Shown piece after piece: positions 1-7,047 of a DNA stretch of 10,472 nucleotides; the stretch's first letter is position 1, and each line of letters opens with the position of its first letter. The translations under genes were made by a program, and so were the position numbers. The stretch spans positions 1-10,472 of the forward strand of contig JAPKDN010000062.1 in the NCBI GenBank assembly GCA_028822575.1. The letters run 5' to 3'. The DNA is from Alphaproteobacteria bacterium (GTDB lineage: Bacteria; Pseudomonadota; Alphaproteobacteria; Thalassobaculales; Thalassobaculaceae). The notes beneath the pieces were generated by a model. It ran no database searches and was not told the origin of the DNA. It saw nothing but the letters and a program-made list of their open reading frames with translations.

Positions 1-1
1 C

Positions 2-730
2 GAGTATACGGCGCTGGTCGAGACCGCGATCGACGCTGCGGCGGGCCGTGTCCCGGTCATTGCCGGCATTATCACCGACAGTACCCGCGAAGCGATTAAA
101 CGCGGCAAGGCGGTCGCCGGCATGGGCGCGGCGGCCCTGCAGGTCACCCCGGTACATTATCTGTTCCGCCCAGACGACGAGGCGATGATCGAACATTTTC
201 GGGTTATGGCCGAGGAGACCGGAGTGCCGATCATCATCTACAACGTGGTGCCATGGACCTATCTTTCACCCGCCCTGTTGCTCCGGATCATGAGGGAAGT
301 TCCCGGCGTGATCGGCGTCAAACAAAGCGCTGGCGACCTCAAACTGATGGCCGACCTGGTGATGGACGCGCGGCCAGAGGACCACATCTTCAGCGCCGTT
401 GACGCACTGATGTATCCTTCATACTCCCTCGGCTGCCGAGGCTCCATCGCCGCTATTCTTAGCGCGGCGCCACATGCCAGCGTTGAGCTCTGGGACGCAG
501 TTCATGCCGGCGATCATCCCCGTGCCCTTGATCTGCACACCCGCTTGCTGCGCCTTTGGAACGCCATGGTTTCCGACAATCTGCCGGCCTGCACCAAATA
601 CGCGCAGATACTTCAAGGCTGCCCGGCGGGCCGACCGCGCGCGCCAATGTCCGAGGCCTCGAACGAGCAAAAAGCCGCGATCGGCGAGGCGCTGGTCGGG
701 TTGAGTGTTCAATTACAAGCGGCGGTGTAG
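2..730 (+). CDS. DapA-family pyruvate-dependent lyase/dehydratase (5' end outside window)
   Basis: This is the C-terminal 242 residues of a dihydrodipicolinate synthase / N-acetylneuraminate lyase superfamily TIM-barrel enzyme, which forms a Schiff base between an active-site Lys and a 2-keto acid. The frame is open from base 2, so the start lies upstream. About 55-60 residues, including the usual GTTGE-type loop, are probably missing. In the visible part, the catalytic Tyr is residue 80 (in IIIYNVVPW) and the Schiff-base Lys is residue 107 (in GVIGVKQSAGD). Their 27-residue spacing is close to the 28 of E. coli DapA (Tyr133/Lys161). The Arg that in true DapA follows the Tyr by five residues (YNVPSR) and binds the substrate carboxylate is Trp85 here. 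This argues against lysine biosynthesis and for another keto-acid substrate, such as a sugar-acid derivative. It converges on an enolase-superfamily gene 40 bases downstream. Family assignment is confident; substrate is unknown. Confidence 0.9.
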   Translation, partial: EYTALVETAIDAAAGRVPVIAGIITDSTREAIKRGKAVAGMGAAALQVTPVHYLFRPDDEAMIEHFRVMAEETGVPIIIYNVVPWTYLSPALLLRIMREVPGVIGVKQSAGDLKLMADLVMDARPEDHIFSAVDALMYPSYSLGCRGSIAAILSAAPHASVELWDAVHAGDHPRALDLHTRLLRLWNAMVSDNLPACTKYAQILQGCPAGRPRAPMSEASNEQKAAIGEALVGLSVQLQAAV

Positions 731-770
731 AAGCGACTGTCGCCAGAACGACGAAGCCTGTTTCGAGCCC

Positions 771-1853
771 CTACCCGATCGTATATTCCGCCAGGAAGTC
801 GTCCTTGAACACTAATCCATGCCCCGGACGCTCCGGCGCGGTGTAGACACCGGCCACAGGCAGAACCGGCTCCACCCAGGCGTCATCCATCCAGTTCACG
901 TATTCCAGGATCAATCCGTTCGGGATCGACGCCATCAGTTGCACCATCAGTTCCGGGAATAAATGCGGTGCGATGGTCATGCCGTGAGTATCCGCCACTG
1001 TCGCGATCTTTCGGAGCTCGGTCAGACCGCCCCGCATCACATCGGGCTGAAGGATTGGCAGCCGAGAGTGCTCAAAAAACGGCCGCATATCGAAGCGGGT
1101 AAAGTGAGTCTCGCCACCAACGACGCGCAGATCCAAGGTTTCGGCGATCCGGGCATAACCCGCGAAATCCTCGCAAACGACCGGCTCTTCCAGCCAATAG
1201 AGATCATAGTCCTGAAACTTGCGACCCGTGATGATCGCCTGATCTGCCGTCCAGCCCATGTTCACGTCGATCATGATGTCGATCTCGGGCCCAAGCGCGT
1301 CCCGCATCATCGCGACGTTCCTTACATCCTGATGGCGGTCGAACAAGATACCGGCCTGCATTTTGATCGAGGTAAAACCCTGCTCGACATAGCGTTTGGC
1401 CCGATCGACCATTCCTTCTGGACCGTACCCACGCCAGCAACCGCTACCATAAGCCGGGACCTGGTCATTGCAATGACCCCAAAGACGATGCAAGGGCAAG
1501 CTGGTTCGCTTGCCCAGCGCGTCCCAAAGCGCGATATCGATCACCGACTGGGCCATCACTGTGACGCCCATCCGACCGATCCAGTAATTTGCCTTCCAGA
1601 GATGCTGCCAAATTCCCTCAATATCAGTGGCGTCACGGCCGATAAGCTGGGGGATCACCAACTCGTCAAGGCACGCCCGCACCGTAGGCACACCAGCGCG
1701 CAAAAGGATCAGATAACCCATGCCGACGATACCGGACTGGGTTTCAATCTCGCAGACCAGGATGTCCCGCGCTTCGGGCACCACGGGACCGAACACCGGC
1801 GGTTCCACCCAGGGAGCGCGAACATGCCGGGTGCGAATTTCCTTGATAATCAT
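771..1853 (-). CDS. Mandelate racemase/muconate lactonizing (enolase superfamily) enzyme
   Basis: This 360-residue protein is a full-length member of the enolase superfamily, mandelate racemase subgroup. These enzymes abstract the alpha-proton of a carboxylate substrate, and many are sugar-acid dehydratases. Residues visible by motif are Mg2+ ligands Asp196 (in MIDVN), Glu222 (WLEEP) and Glu248 (GGETH), the catalytic His297 (APHLF) with Asp271 (QPDVMRGG), and Glu317. Positions match mandelate racemase almost one for one. The usual KxK motif reads Lys164-Met-Gln166, so the second Lys is lost while the His/Asp dyad is kept. A start nine codons further upstream is possible, but ATG at 1851-1853 is chosen because a strong GGGAGG Shine-Dalgarno lies about 5 bases before it. 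The convergent DapA-family gene suggests a shared acid-catabolic pathway. Alternatively it may be a racemase or epimerase; substrate is not predictable. Confidence 0.93.
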   Translation of the reverse strand: MIIKEIRTRHVRAPWVEPPVFGPVVPEARDILVCEIETQSGIVGMGYLILLRAGVPTVRACLDELVIPQLIGRDATDIEGIWQHLWKANYWIGRMGVTVMAQSVIDIALWDALGKRTSLPLHRLWGHCNDQVPAYGSGCWRGYGPEGMVDRAKRYVEQGFTSIKMQAGILFDRHQDVRNVAMMRDALGPEIDIMIDVNMGWTADQAIITGRKFQDYDLYWLEEPVVCEDFAGYARIAETLDLRVVGGETHFTRFDMRPFFEHSRLPILQPDVMRGGLTELRKIATVADTHGMTIAPHLFPELMVQLMASIPNGLILEYVNWMDDAWVEPVLPVAGVYTAPERPGHGLVFKDDFLAEYTIG

Positions 1854-1882
1854 AGAGACCTCCCTTGCTGACCGCCGCAAGC

Positions 1883-2016
1883 TTAGAGACTGACGCGGCG
1901 GCGCTCACGTTGAATCGTCAGCACGCTCTTGATGGCGTCGAAATCAAATACCGCAGCGGGCCCATCAGACAGTGGAATACCTCGTCGGTGTTGGTAAAGT
2001 CTGGGTGAGCTAGATG
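1883..2016 (-). pseudogene. Possible frame-broken 3' remnant of a gene upstream of the enolase-superfamily gene
   Basis: The region between the two divergent genes reads like coding sequence on the minus strand, but in two frames. From about 2016 down to 1970 one frame gives HLAHPDFTNTDEVFHC. From about 1965 to the TAA at 1883-1885 a neighbouring frame gives GPAAVFDFDAIKSV followed by LTIQRERRRVSL. The join would need a frameshift near 1963-1975. The stop lies 29 bases before the start of the enolase-superfamily gene, the spacing expected of an upstream operon partner. I do not recognise the family. The stretch is short and could be chance. The acyl-CoA synthetase start at 2033 would cut off any longer version. 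Confidence 0.25.
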
Positions 2017-2032
2017 AGCCGGAGCCGTCGTA

Positions 2033-3571
2033 ATGAATATTGCCGCCACCCTCGCCAAGATCGCTCTGACCTATGGGGATAGACCCGCGGTTTCCAAGGG
2101 AACCAAGGTCGTCTGGAACTATGGCCAATTGGCGAGCCGTGTTGCTCGGCTGGCGACGGCGATGCGCGGTTCGCTCGGTCTGGAACCCGGCGACCGGGTC
2201 GCGCTGATCATGAAGAACTGTGTCGAGGATATCGAAGTCATGTATGCCTGCTGGCACGCGGGACTGGCGGCGGTGCCAGTCAATGCCAAGCTGCACCCTC
2301 GCGAATTCGGCTTTATCCTCCAAAACAGTGGCACCCGAGCCTGTTTCATCACATCGGACCTAGCCGAGGCCGTTGCCGACGGCTGCAAGGACGCGCCAGA
2401 TATTAAACACCTCATCAAGGTCTCCAGCCCGGAATACGAAGCGCTATTCTCCGGCGACGAAATGGAAATGGCCGAGGTCGCGCCAACGGAACTTGGCTGG
2501 CTTTTCTATACCTCCGGAACCACCGGTCGGCCCAAGGGCGCGATGCTAAGTCACCGCAATCTGCACTCCATGACCATGAACTATCTTGTCGACGTAGACG
2601 TGATCGAGCCAGGGGACTGCATGATTCACGCGGCGCCCATGAGCCATGGTTCCGGCCTCTACGCCCTGCCCCATGTCGCGCGGGGCGCGAACAATGTCAT
2701 CCCCGGGAGTGGCGCCTTCGATGTGGCGGAGACATTGGAGTTGATCCAACATTGGCCAGGCTGCACGTTCTTCTTCGCGCCAACCATGGTCACCCGGTTG
2801 ATAAACTCACCCAACGTCAGCGACACCGATACCCGCAATCTGAAGACCATCGTCTATGGCGGCGCACCGATGTACCTATCCGATACACTGAAGGCGCTGG
2901 GCCTGCTGGGACCTAAATTGGTGCAGATTTATGGCCAGGGCGAGTCGCCGATGACCATCACCGGATTGCCCAAACGGATCTTCCTGGACACGACTCACCC
3001 GCGCTATCAGGAGCGACTGGCCTCCGCCGGGATTGCCCGCACCGATGTCCAAATCTGTATCCGTGACGAAGCGGGCACAAGACTTGCGGTCGATGAGGTG
3101 GGTGAAATCACCGTGCGCGGCGACGTGATAATGACCGGTTACTGGGCCAATCCAGAGGCGACGGCGAGTTCAATCCGGGATGGTTGGTTGTGGACGGGTG
3201 ATGTTGGCGCGATTGACGCCGAGGGGTTCCTGACCCTTAAGGATCGTTCGAAGGACATGATTATTTCCGGCGGAACCAACATTTATCCGCGCGAAGTCGA
3301 GGAAGTACTGCTCAAGCACCCGGCGATTTATGAGTGCGCGGTGGTTGGCCGCCCCCACCCCGATTGGGGCGAGGAAGTGGTGGCCTTCATCGTGCCGCAT
3401 CCAGGCCGGCAAGTCGGCACCGCGGCACTTGATCAGCTTTGCCTGGAGAACATCGCACGGTTTAAGCGGCCAAAGGAGTATCGCTTTGTGGAAACGTTGG
3501 CGAAGAACAACTACGGCAAGATCCTAAAGACCGAGCTCAGAGAATTGTTCGAAGCAGAAAAAATCGGCTGA
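2033..3571 (+). CDS. AMP-dependent acyl-CoA synthetase/ligase (class I adenylate-forming)
   Basis: This 512-residue enzyme of the ANL superfamily activates a carboxylic acid to acyl-AMP and then transfers it to CoA. The length is normal for short- to medium-chain or aryl acid ligases. Motifs in order are the phosphate-binding loop YTSGTTGRPKG (159-169), the adenine-binding YGQGES (300-305), WTGD (387-390), the hinge region around KDRSKD (403-408), GGTNIYPREVEE (413-424) and the C-terminal catalytic Lys496 in NNYGKILK. All catalytic positions are intact. The ATG is preceded by GGAG about 8 bases upstream. It points away from the enolase-superfamily gene. Its stop codon directly abuts that of the convergent DUF3445 gene. 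I saw no convincing sigma70-type promoter in the 180 bases upstream. Acid specificity cannot be set from sequence; malonyl-, long-chain- or aryl-CoA ligase are all possible names. Confidence 0.95.
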   Translation: MNIAATLAKIALTYGDRPAVSKGTKVVWNYGQLASRVARLATAMRGSLGLEPGDRVALIMKNCVEDIEVMYACWHAGLAAVPVNAKLHPREFGFILQNSGTRACFITSDLAEAVADGCKDAPDIKHLIKVSSPEYEALFSGDEMEMAEVAPTELGWLFYTSGTTGRPKGAMLSHRNLHSMTMNYLVDVDVIEPGDCMIHAAPMSHGSGLYALPHVARGANNVIPGSGAFDVAETLELIQHWPGCTFFFAPTMVTRLINSPNVSDTDTRNLKTIVYGGAPMYLSDTLKALGLLGPKLVQIYGQGESPMTITGLPKRIFLDTTHPRYQERLASAGIARTDVQICIRDEAGTRLAVDEVGEITVRGDVIMTGYWANPEATASSIRDGWLWTGDVGAIDAEGFLTLKDRSKDMIISGGTNIYPREVEEVLLKHPAIYECAVVGRPHPDWGEEVVAFIVPHPGRQVGTAALDQLCLENIARFKRPKEYRFVETLAKNNYGKILKTELRELFEAEKIG

Positions 3572-4480
3572 CTACGCCGCCGCGATCATATCGAGATAAC
3601 TCAAAAGCGCCGCCTGATAGGGTGCGATGTTCTTGTAACGCCGGGTACCTTCGGGCAGTTCCCTGACCGCGGCGGCAATACCCGCGGCAGCTTGCGGATG
3701 AACGGTCAACGTTGAAACCGGGTCCACAGAAGTCTTGATCGTGAAAAGAATCCATCCGGTGTCAGGCAGGCGTCGTAACGTTTGCCGCTCGCATCTGACG
3801 AAAAGCCGTTCTCCGGCGTTCTCCCTGCTAATCGCCTCGTCGGCAGCGACCTCCTGGCGGCGGACGGGTTGGAAAAGCGTTGGATCATCATTGACCGACC
3901 AATTTAACCGCCAGACTGGGCGGTCCACGTGCAGATGGTCGAAAAATCGGTCCACGGGACGGGCAAGTTTATCGTGAAACCCTGGAACCGGGTCATGGAT
4001 CGCCGCCATGGGATGTCCCATTTTATCGGCAAGGAGCCAGCGCGAGGGAAAGCACAGAGACGCGGCCTCAAGGGTGTAACCGTTGCCCCCAGGTGCCATC
4101 AGGCAAAAATCCTCTTGAACCAGCCGCCCCGCGAGATCGATCGCCGAGCCTGACCATTCATCGAGGCGATAGCTACGACCGGTCGGACCAACAGTTAACG
4201 CGTTCCCTTCAACCAGCACCAAGTCCGGATGGTGTTGGTTCATGTGCGTGACCAGCAAATCCAGAACCTCACGTTGCGCCGTCTCGCTTCCCGGACGAGT
4301 ATCGACGACATCGCCATGCCGCTTGGCCAGGAGCTGATCTTTTTCCATTAATTCGTCGCGGAAAGCCTCGTCTGGCTCGATCCATTGATCCAAATCAAGC
4401 GCGACCAACCCCATGGCCAGGCGAAATTTGCCGGACGTATAAGGCAAATATCGGGGTTGACGTGTGGGTGTCTGTTCCAA
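3572..4480 (-). CDS. DUF3445 / heme-dependent oxidative N-demethylase-like protein
   Basis: This 302-residue protein resembles the DUF3445 family. Its characterised member is the heme-binding, PAS-fold alpha subunit of heme-dependent oxidative N-demethylase (HODM), which oxidatively demethylates dimethylamine. Family-like segments are FRLAMGL (19-25), VQEDFCLM (121-128), CFPSRW (143-148), the IHDPVPG loop (161-167), RLNWS (191-195) and ERQTLRRLP near 231-239, followed by TGWILFTI. The start is TTG at 4478-4480, with GAGGAG ten bases upstream. An ATG ten bases further up is in another frame, and the next in-frame Met would remove the conserved N-terminus. No signal peptide is visible, so it is probably cytoplasmic. 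It lies 41 bases after the Sel1-repeat gene, likely in one transcript. No reductase-type partner subunits are nearby, so a true N-demethylase role is an inference. Confidence 0.85.
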   Translation of the reverse strand: MEQTPTRQPRYLPYTSGKFRLAMGLVALDLDQWIEPDEAFRDELMEKDQLLAKRHGDVVDTRPGSETAQREVLDLLVTHMNQHHPDLVLVEGNALTVGPTGRSYRLDEWSGSAIDLAGRLVQEDFCLMAPGGNGYTLEAASLCFPSRWLLADKMGHPMAAIHDPVPGFHDKLARPVDRFFDHLHVDRPVWRLNWSVNDDPTLFQPVRRQEVAADEAISRENAGERLFVRCERQTLRRLPDTGWILFTIKTSVDPVSTLTVHPQAAAGIAAAVRELPEGTRRYKNIAPYQAALLSYLDMIAAA

Positions 4481-4521
4481 GATCCGCCATCTCCTCGTCG
4501 AGATTGAGCCGAGGCCGCGCG

Positions 4522-5187
4522 TTATTTCCAGTTCCGCGACGCCGTCTTAGCTTGCTCTTCTTGCACCGCCGACAGCAGCGGTTTCAGAGCCTTGATGTAA
4601 TCCAAGGCACCATCAACATTCGCCGCGTTGGCCAGGATTGTCCATTTCAAGGCTTCAATAAAATCCGCGTCCTCGCCGCGCGTATTCAAGACCGCAAGAT
4701 GAAGGAACGAGATATCTATACCGCCGCGCGCGGCACTTTCGAATAAATTTCTGGCCTGCGCCAAGTCCACAGGGCCGCCCGAACCGTCCTGAAGCATTAC
4801 GGCAAAATTGTATTGCGCCTCGACAACACCCTGCTCGGCGGCGAGCGCATATAAGCGGCGTGCTTCGGCTAGATCCTCCGGACCACCCCGCCCAGTTTGC
4901 AACATCGTAGCTTGCTTGTACCCCGCCAAAGCGTGACCAGCCTCCGCCGCGCGTTTAAACCACGCGCGCGCCGCGCCAAGGTCTCGCATGCCCTGAGCCC
5001 CCTCCTGAAAAGCCAGACCAAGATAGAATGCCGCCTTTGGGTCTCCCTCTTCGGCGCCAGCGCGGTACCAATCCATGGCTTCAGTATAGGAGCGCGGCAC
5101 GCTATCCTCGAACGCAAGCGCACGGCCTGCCGGGGCGGTTATCGACAAAGCGAGCAGCATCGCTAGGATTATGGTAAGTCGACGCAA
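4522..5187 (-). CDS. Secreted Sel1-repeat (TPR-like) protein
   Basis: This 221-residue exported protein is built of Sel1-like repeats, alpha-helical hairpins related to TPRs that usually mediate protein-protein contacts. Residues 1-25 form a signal peptide with an Arg-Arg n-region, a hydrophobic core and a probable cleavage site after ALA (23-25). About four to five repeats follow between residues 34 and 190. The clearest contain AMDWYRAGAEEGDPKAAFYLG, ARAWFKRAAEAGHALAGY and ARRLYALAAEQGVVEAQYNF, and then ARNLFESAARGG. The start is TTG (5185-5187), with only a weak AGG about 10 bases before it. An internal ATG at 5158-5160 would lose the basic n-region and lacks a ribosome site. It lies 29 bases after the lipoprotein gene and 41 before the DUF3445 gene, so an operon is likely. 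The partner is unknown. Confidence 0.88.
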   Translation of the reverse strand: MRRLTIILAMLLALSITAPAGRALAFEDSVPRSYTEAMDWYRAGAEEGDPKAAFYLGLAFQEGAQGMRDLGAARAWFKRAAEAGHALAGYKQATMLQTGRGGPEDLAEARRLYALAAEQGVVEAQYNFAVMLQDGSGGPVDLAQARNLFESAARGGIDISFLHLAVLNTRGEDADFIEALKWTILANAANVDGALDYIKALKPLLSAVQEEQAKTASRNWK

Positions 5188-5216
5188 AAGTTGGGCCTAT
5201 CAAAGAGCGGAAATCA

Positions 5217-5480
5217 TTAGGGCCTGAGCGGCCCAGTGCCGGACGTGGACCGCGGAGCTGGCCCGTCATACCCGACCAATCGATTGGCCTCCTGACCCTC
5301 CAAGGGTTGGGCAAAGCAATTCACCTTGCCAATGGTCCGATAACAATAACGAGATTCGACGGCCACAATCTTCTTTGGCTGCACTTTTCTGCCGAACACT
5401 TCATCGATGCCCGCACGGATATCCTCAGCGCATCCTGAGAGGAACAACAAGATGGTTAGGGGAACGATGAGGCTTCGCAT
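5217..5480 (-). CDS. Small lipoprotein with conserved-looking Cys-pair segment
   Basis: This 87-residue protein begins with a type II signal sequence ending in the lipobox LSGC, so the mature protein should be lipid-anchored at Cys17. The mature part is short and hydrophilic. It has a YCYRTIGKVNC segment followed by FAQPL and NRLVGYDGPAP, which resembles small uncharacterised lipoproteins I recall from other alphaproteobacteria (from memory, not searched). The ATG at 5478-5480 is preferred over the TTG just upstream because an AAGGG ribosome site lies about 8 bases before it. Translation ends with tandem in-frame stops, TAA then TGA (5219 to 5214). It is the first gene of the apparent lipoprotein / Sel1-repeat / DUF3445 operon. 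Function is unknown; an envelope role alongside the exported Sel1 protein is an inference. Confidence 0.82.
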   Translation of the reverse strand: MRSLIVPLTILLFLSGCAEDIRAGIDEVFGRKVQPKKIVAVESRYCYRTIGKVNCFAQPLEGQEANRLVGYDGPAPRSTSGTGPLRP

Positions 5481-5544
5481 CAATAAGGCCCTTGCGTGTC
5501 CAGACTAACGCAACACTCGCAATTTCTATAATTGTTGGCAAGCC

Positions 5545-5581
5545 AAAAGCCGCGGGAGCGAAACCAGGGCCTCGCCCCCGC
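5545..5581 (-). terminator. Hairpin terminator candidate of the aminotransferase gene
   Basis: Read on the minus strand, GCGGGGGCGA (5581-5572) pairs with TCGCTCCCGC (5561-5552) around a 10-base loop, with one G-U wobble in ten pairs. Three bases after the stem comes a run of only four T (5548-5545). It sits 24 bases beyond the aminotransferase stop codon and before the lipoprotein gene. The stem is strong but the T tract is short, so termination may be partial. Confidence 0.6.
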
Positions 5582-5605
5582 TAACGATCGATCAGTCCTA
5601 GATAA

Positions 5606-6937
5606 TTAGGCGACCGCTTGTAAAACATCGCGCATGGTATCAGCGATGAAGTCGATCTGGCCCTTCTCCACGATCAACGGCGGAGACAGGGCGATGGTGT
5701 CTCCGGTGGTCCGCACCAAAAGACCCTTCTCATAGGCAGTGGTGAACGCATTGAAAGCGCGCGCCGTCGGCTTCCCTGGGATTGGATCCAGGTCGATACC
5801 AGCCATAATGCCGATATTCCGAACGTCGGTGACAAGACCTAAATCAGACAATGAGTGCATCGCGTCCTCGAAATAGGGCCGCAAGCCGGCGGCCCGCTCG
5901 AAAAGCCCTTCATCACGATAAAGATCCAAGGTCGCCAAACCGGCGGCGCAGGCAAGAGGGTGACCCGAATAGGTATAGCCATGGAAAAATTCGATGGCGT
6001 TGGGGCCCGCAGCCGCATCCATGAAGGCTTTATAAATTCCATCACGCACAAAGACCGCACCCATCGGCACCGTGGCGTTCGTGATTCCCTTTGCGGTGGT
6101 GAATAGATCGGGCTGAACACCGAAATATTCGCTGGCGAAACTATCGCCGAGGCGGCCAAACCCGGTGATCACCTCATCGAAGATCAACAGGATGCCGTGT
6201 TTAGTGCAAATCTCACGCAGCTTTTGCAGGTACCCCTTCGGCGGCACCAATACCCCAGTGGAGCCAGCCACCGGCTCGACGATAACGGCTGCGATGTTCG
6301 AGGCGTCATGCAGGGCGACGATATTTTCCAGTTCCTCGGCCAAATTCGCACCATTTTCCGGCTGTCCGCGGATGAACCGACCGCCTTCGGGGTCATAGGT
6401 GTGCGGCAGGTGGTCGATGCCAGCCAACATATTGCCGAACATCTTGCGGTTGGGAGACATGCCGCCAACTGAGATGCCGCCAAAGCCTACCCCGTGATAG
6501 CCACGCTCGCGCCCGACGAAGCGGGTCCGTGTGCCCTGCCCAATCGTCCGCTGATAGGCCAGCGCCATCTTGAGAGCGGTATCCACCGATTCTGAGCCAG
6601 AATTAGTGAACATCACCTGGCTATACCCCTCGATCATCGCGGTGAGGCGCGACGCGAACTCGAAGGAAAGCGGATGGCCGATCTGGAAGCCTGGCGCGTA
6701 GTCGAGTTTCTCGACCGATTTACGCACGGCCTCGATGATCGGCTTACGACGATGGCCGGCGTTGACGCACCAAAGGCCCGCAGTTCCGTCAAGAACTTTG
6801 CGGCCGTCGGCGGTTGTGTAATGCATTCCCTCGGCCTCAACGAAAAGCCGGGGTTCCTTCTTGAACTGCCGGTTCGCGGTGAATGGCATCCACAGGGAAT
6901 CTAGATCATTGGGCACATTGGTATCGGACATCGACAT
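5606..6937 (-). CDS. Omega-amino acid (beta-alanine):pyruvate aminotransferase, class III PLP enzyme
   Basis: This 443-residue fold-type I, class III aminotransferase probably moves the amino group of beta-alanine or a similar omega-amino acid to pyruvate. It would give alanine and a semialdehyde, in the cytoplasm. The N-terminal LDSLWMPFTANRQF (12-25) is characteristic of beta-alanine:pyruvate transaminases. Other landmarks are the cofactor phosphate loop NSGSES (112-117), GYHG (146-149), LLIFDEVITGFGR (250-262) with Asp254 contacting the PLP ring nitrogen, the Schiff-base Lys283 in TTAKGITN, the YTYSGHP segment (321-327), and Arg409 in LLVRTTGDT, matching the carboxylate-binding Arg of the Pseudomonas enzyme. 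The ATG at 6935-6937 is chosen because GAGGGAG lies six bases upstream; a longer version lacks family support. Flanking promoter, operator and terminator candidates suggest a single-gene unit. Related taurine or putrescine transaminases cannot be fully excluded. Confidence 0.93.
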   Translation of the reverse strand: MSMSDTNVPNDLDSLWMPFTANRQFKKEPRLFVEAEGMHYTTADGRKVLDGTAGLWCVNAGHRRKPIIEAVRKSVEKLDYAPGFQIGHPLSFEFASRLTAMIEGYSQVMFTNSGSESVDTALKMALAYQRTIGQGTRTRFVGRERGYHGVGFGGISVGGMSPNRKMFGNMLAGIDHLPHTYDPEGGRFIRGQPENGANLAEELENIVALHDASNIAAVIVEPVAGSTGVLVPPKGYLQKLREICTKHGILLIFDEVITGFGRLGDSFASEYFGVQPDLFTTAKGITNATVPMGAVFVRDGIYKAFMDAAAGPNAIEFFHGYTYSGHPLACAAGLATLDLYRDEGLFERAAGLRPYFEDAMHSLSDLGLVTDVRNIGIMAGIDLDPIPGKPTARAFNAFTTAYEKGLLVRTTGDTIALSPPLIVEKGQIDFIADTMRDVLQAVA

Positions 6938-6984
6938 CGTCGGCTCCCTCTCGGTTCCGGGCCAGGCCAACGGTTCCGCACAGG

Positions 6985-7004
6985 TTTGAAACATGGGGTT
7001 CAAA
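6985..7004. promoter_or_regulatory. Inverted repeat, operator candidate upstream of the aminotransferase
   Basis: TTTGAA (6985-6990) and TTCAAA (6999-7004) form a perfect six-base inverted repeat with an eight-base spacer. With flanking bases the wider arms (6984-6992 and 6998-7006) still match at seven of nine positions. It lies about 50 bases before the aminotransferase start codon and immediately after a promoter-like sequence. A repressor bound here would block transcription. No regulator gene is in the window, so the binding protein is unknown. Confidence 0.35.
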
Positions 7005-7014
7005 ACTGACACTT

Positions 7015-7044
7015 ACTATAAGGACAAAAAGTAGGGCGTACCAA
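7015..7044 (-). promoter_or_regulatory. Sigma70-like promoter candidate for the aminotransferase
   Basis: On the minus strand TTGGTA (7044-7039) and TATAGT (7020-7015) are separated by 18 bases. They match the -35 and -10 consensus at four and five of six positions. Transcription would begin near 7008, at the edge of the inverted repeat. The position, in the 110-base gap between the glycosyltransferase stop and the aminotransferase start, fits. It was found by eye only. Confidence 0.35.
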
Positions 7045-7047
7045 GGC

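Noticed and set aside
733..743. GCGAC-T-GTCGC palindrome between the convergent DapA-like and enolase-superfamily genes, considered as a terminator.
   Set aside because: A one-base loop cannot form a hairpin without breaking pairs, the stem is then too short, and no T run follows on either strand.
963..1871. A 302-codon open frame on the plus strand opposite the enolase-superfamily gene.
   Set aside because: It is antisense to a gene with an intact family signature, and its translation has no recognisable motif and is rich in His, Pro and Arg. High GC with strong third-position bias commonly opens such mirror frames.
5526..5531. TATAGA on the minus strand, upstream of the lipoprotein gene, considered as a -10 box.
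   Set aside because: No acceptable -35 hexamer is found 16-19 bases upstream, so a promoter cannot be supported although one is expected in this gap.
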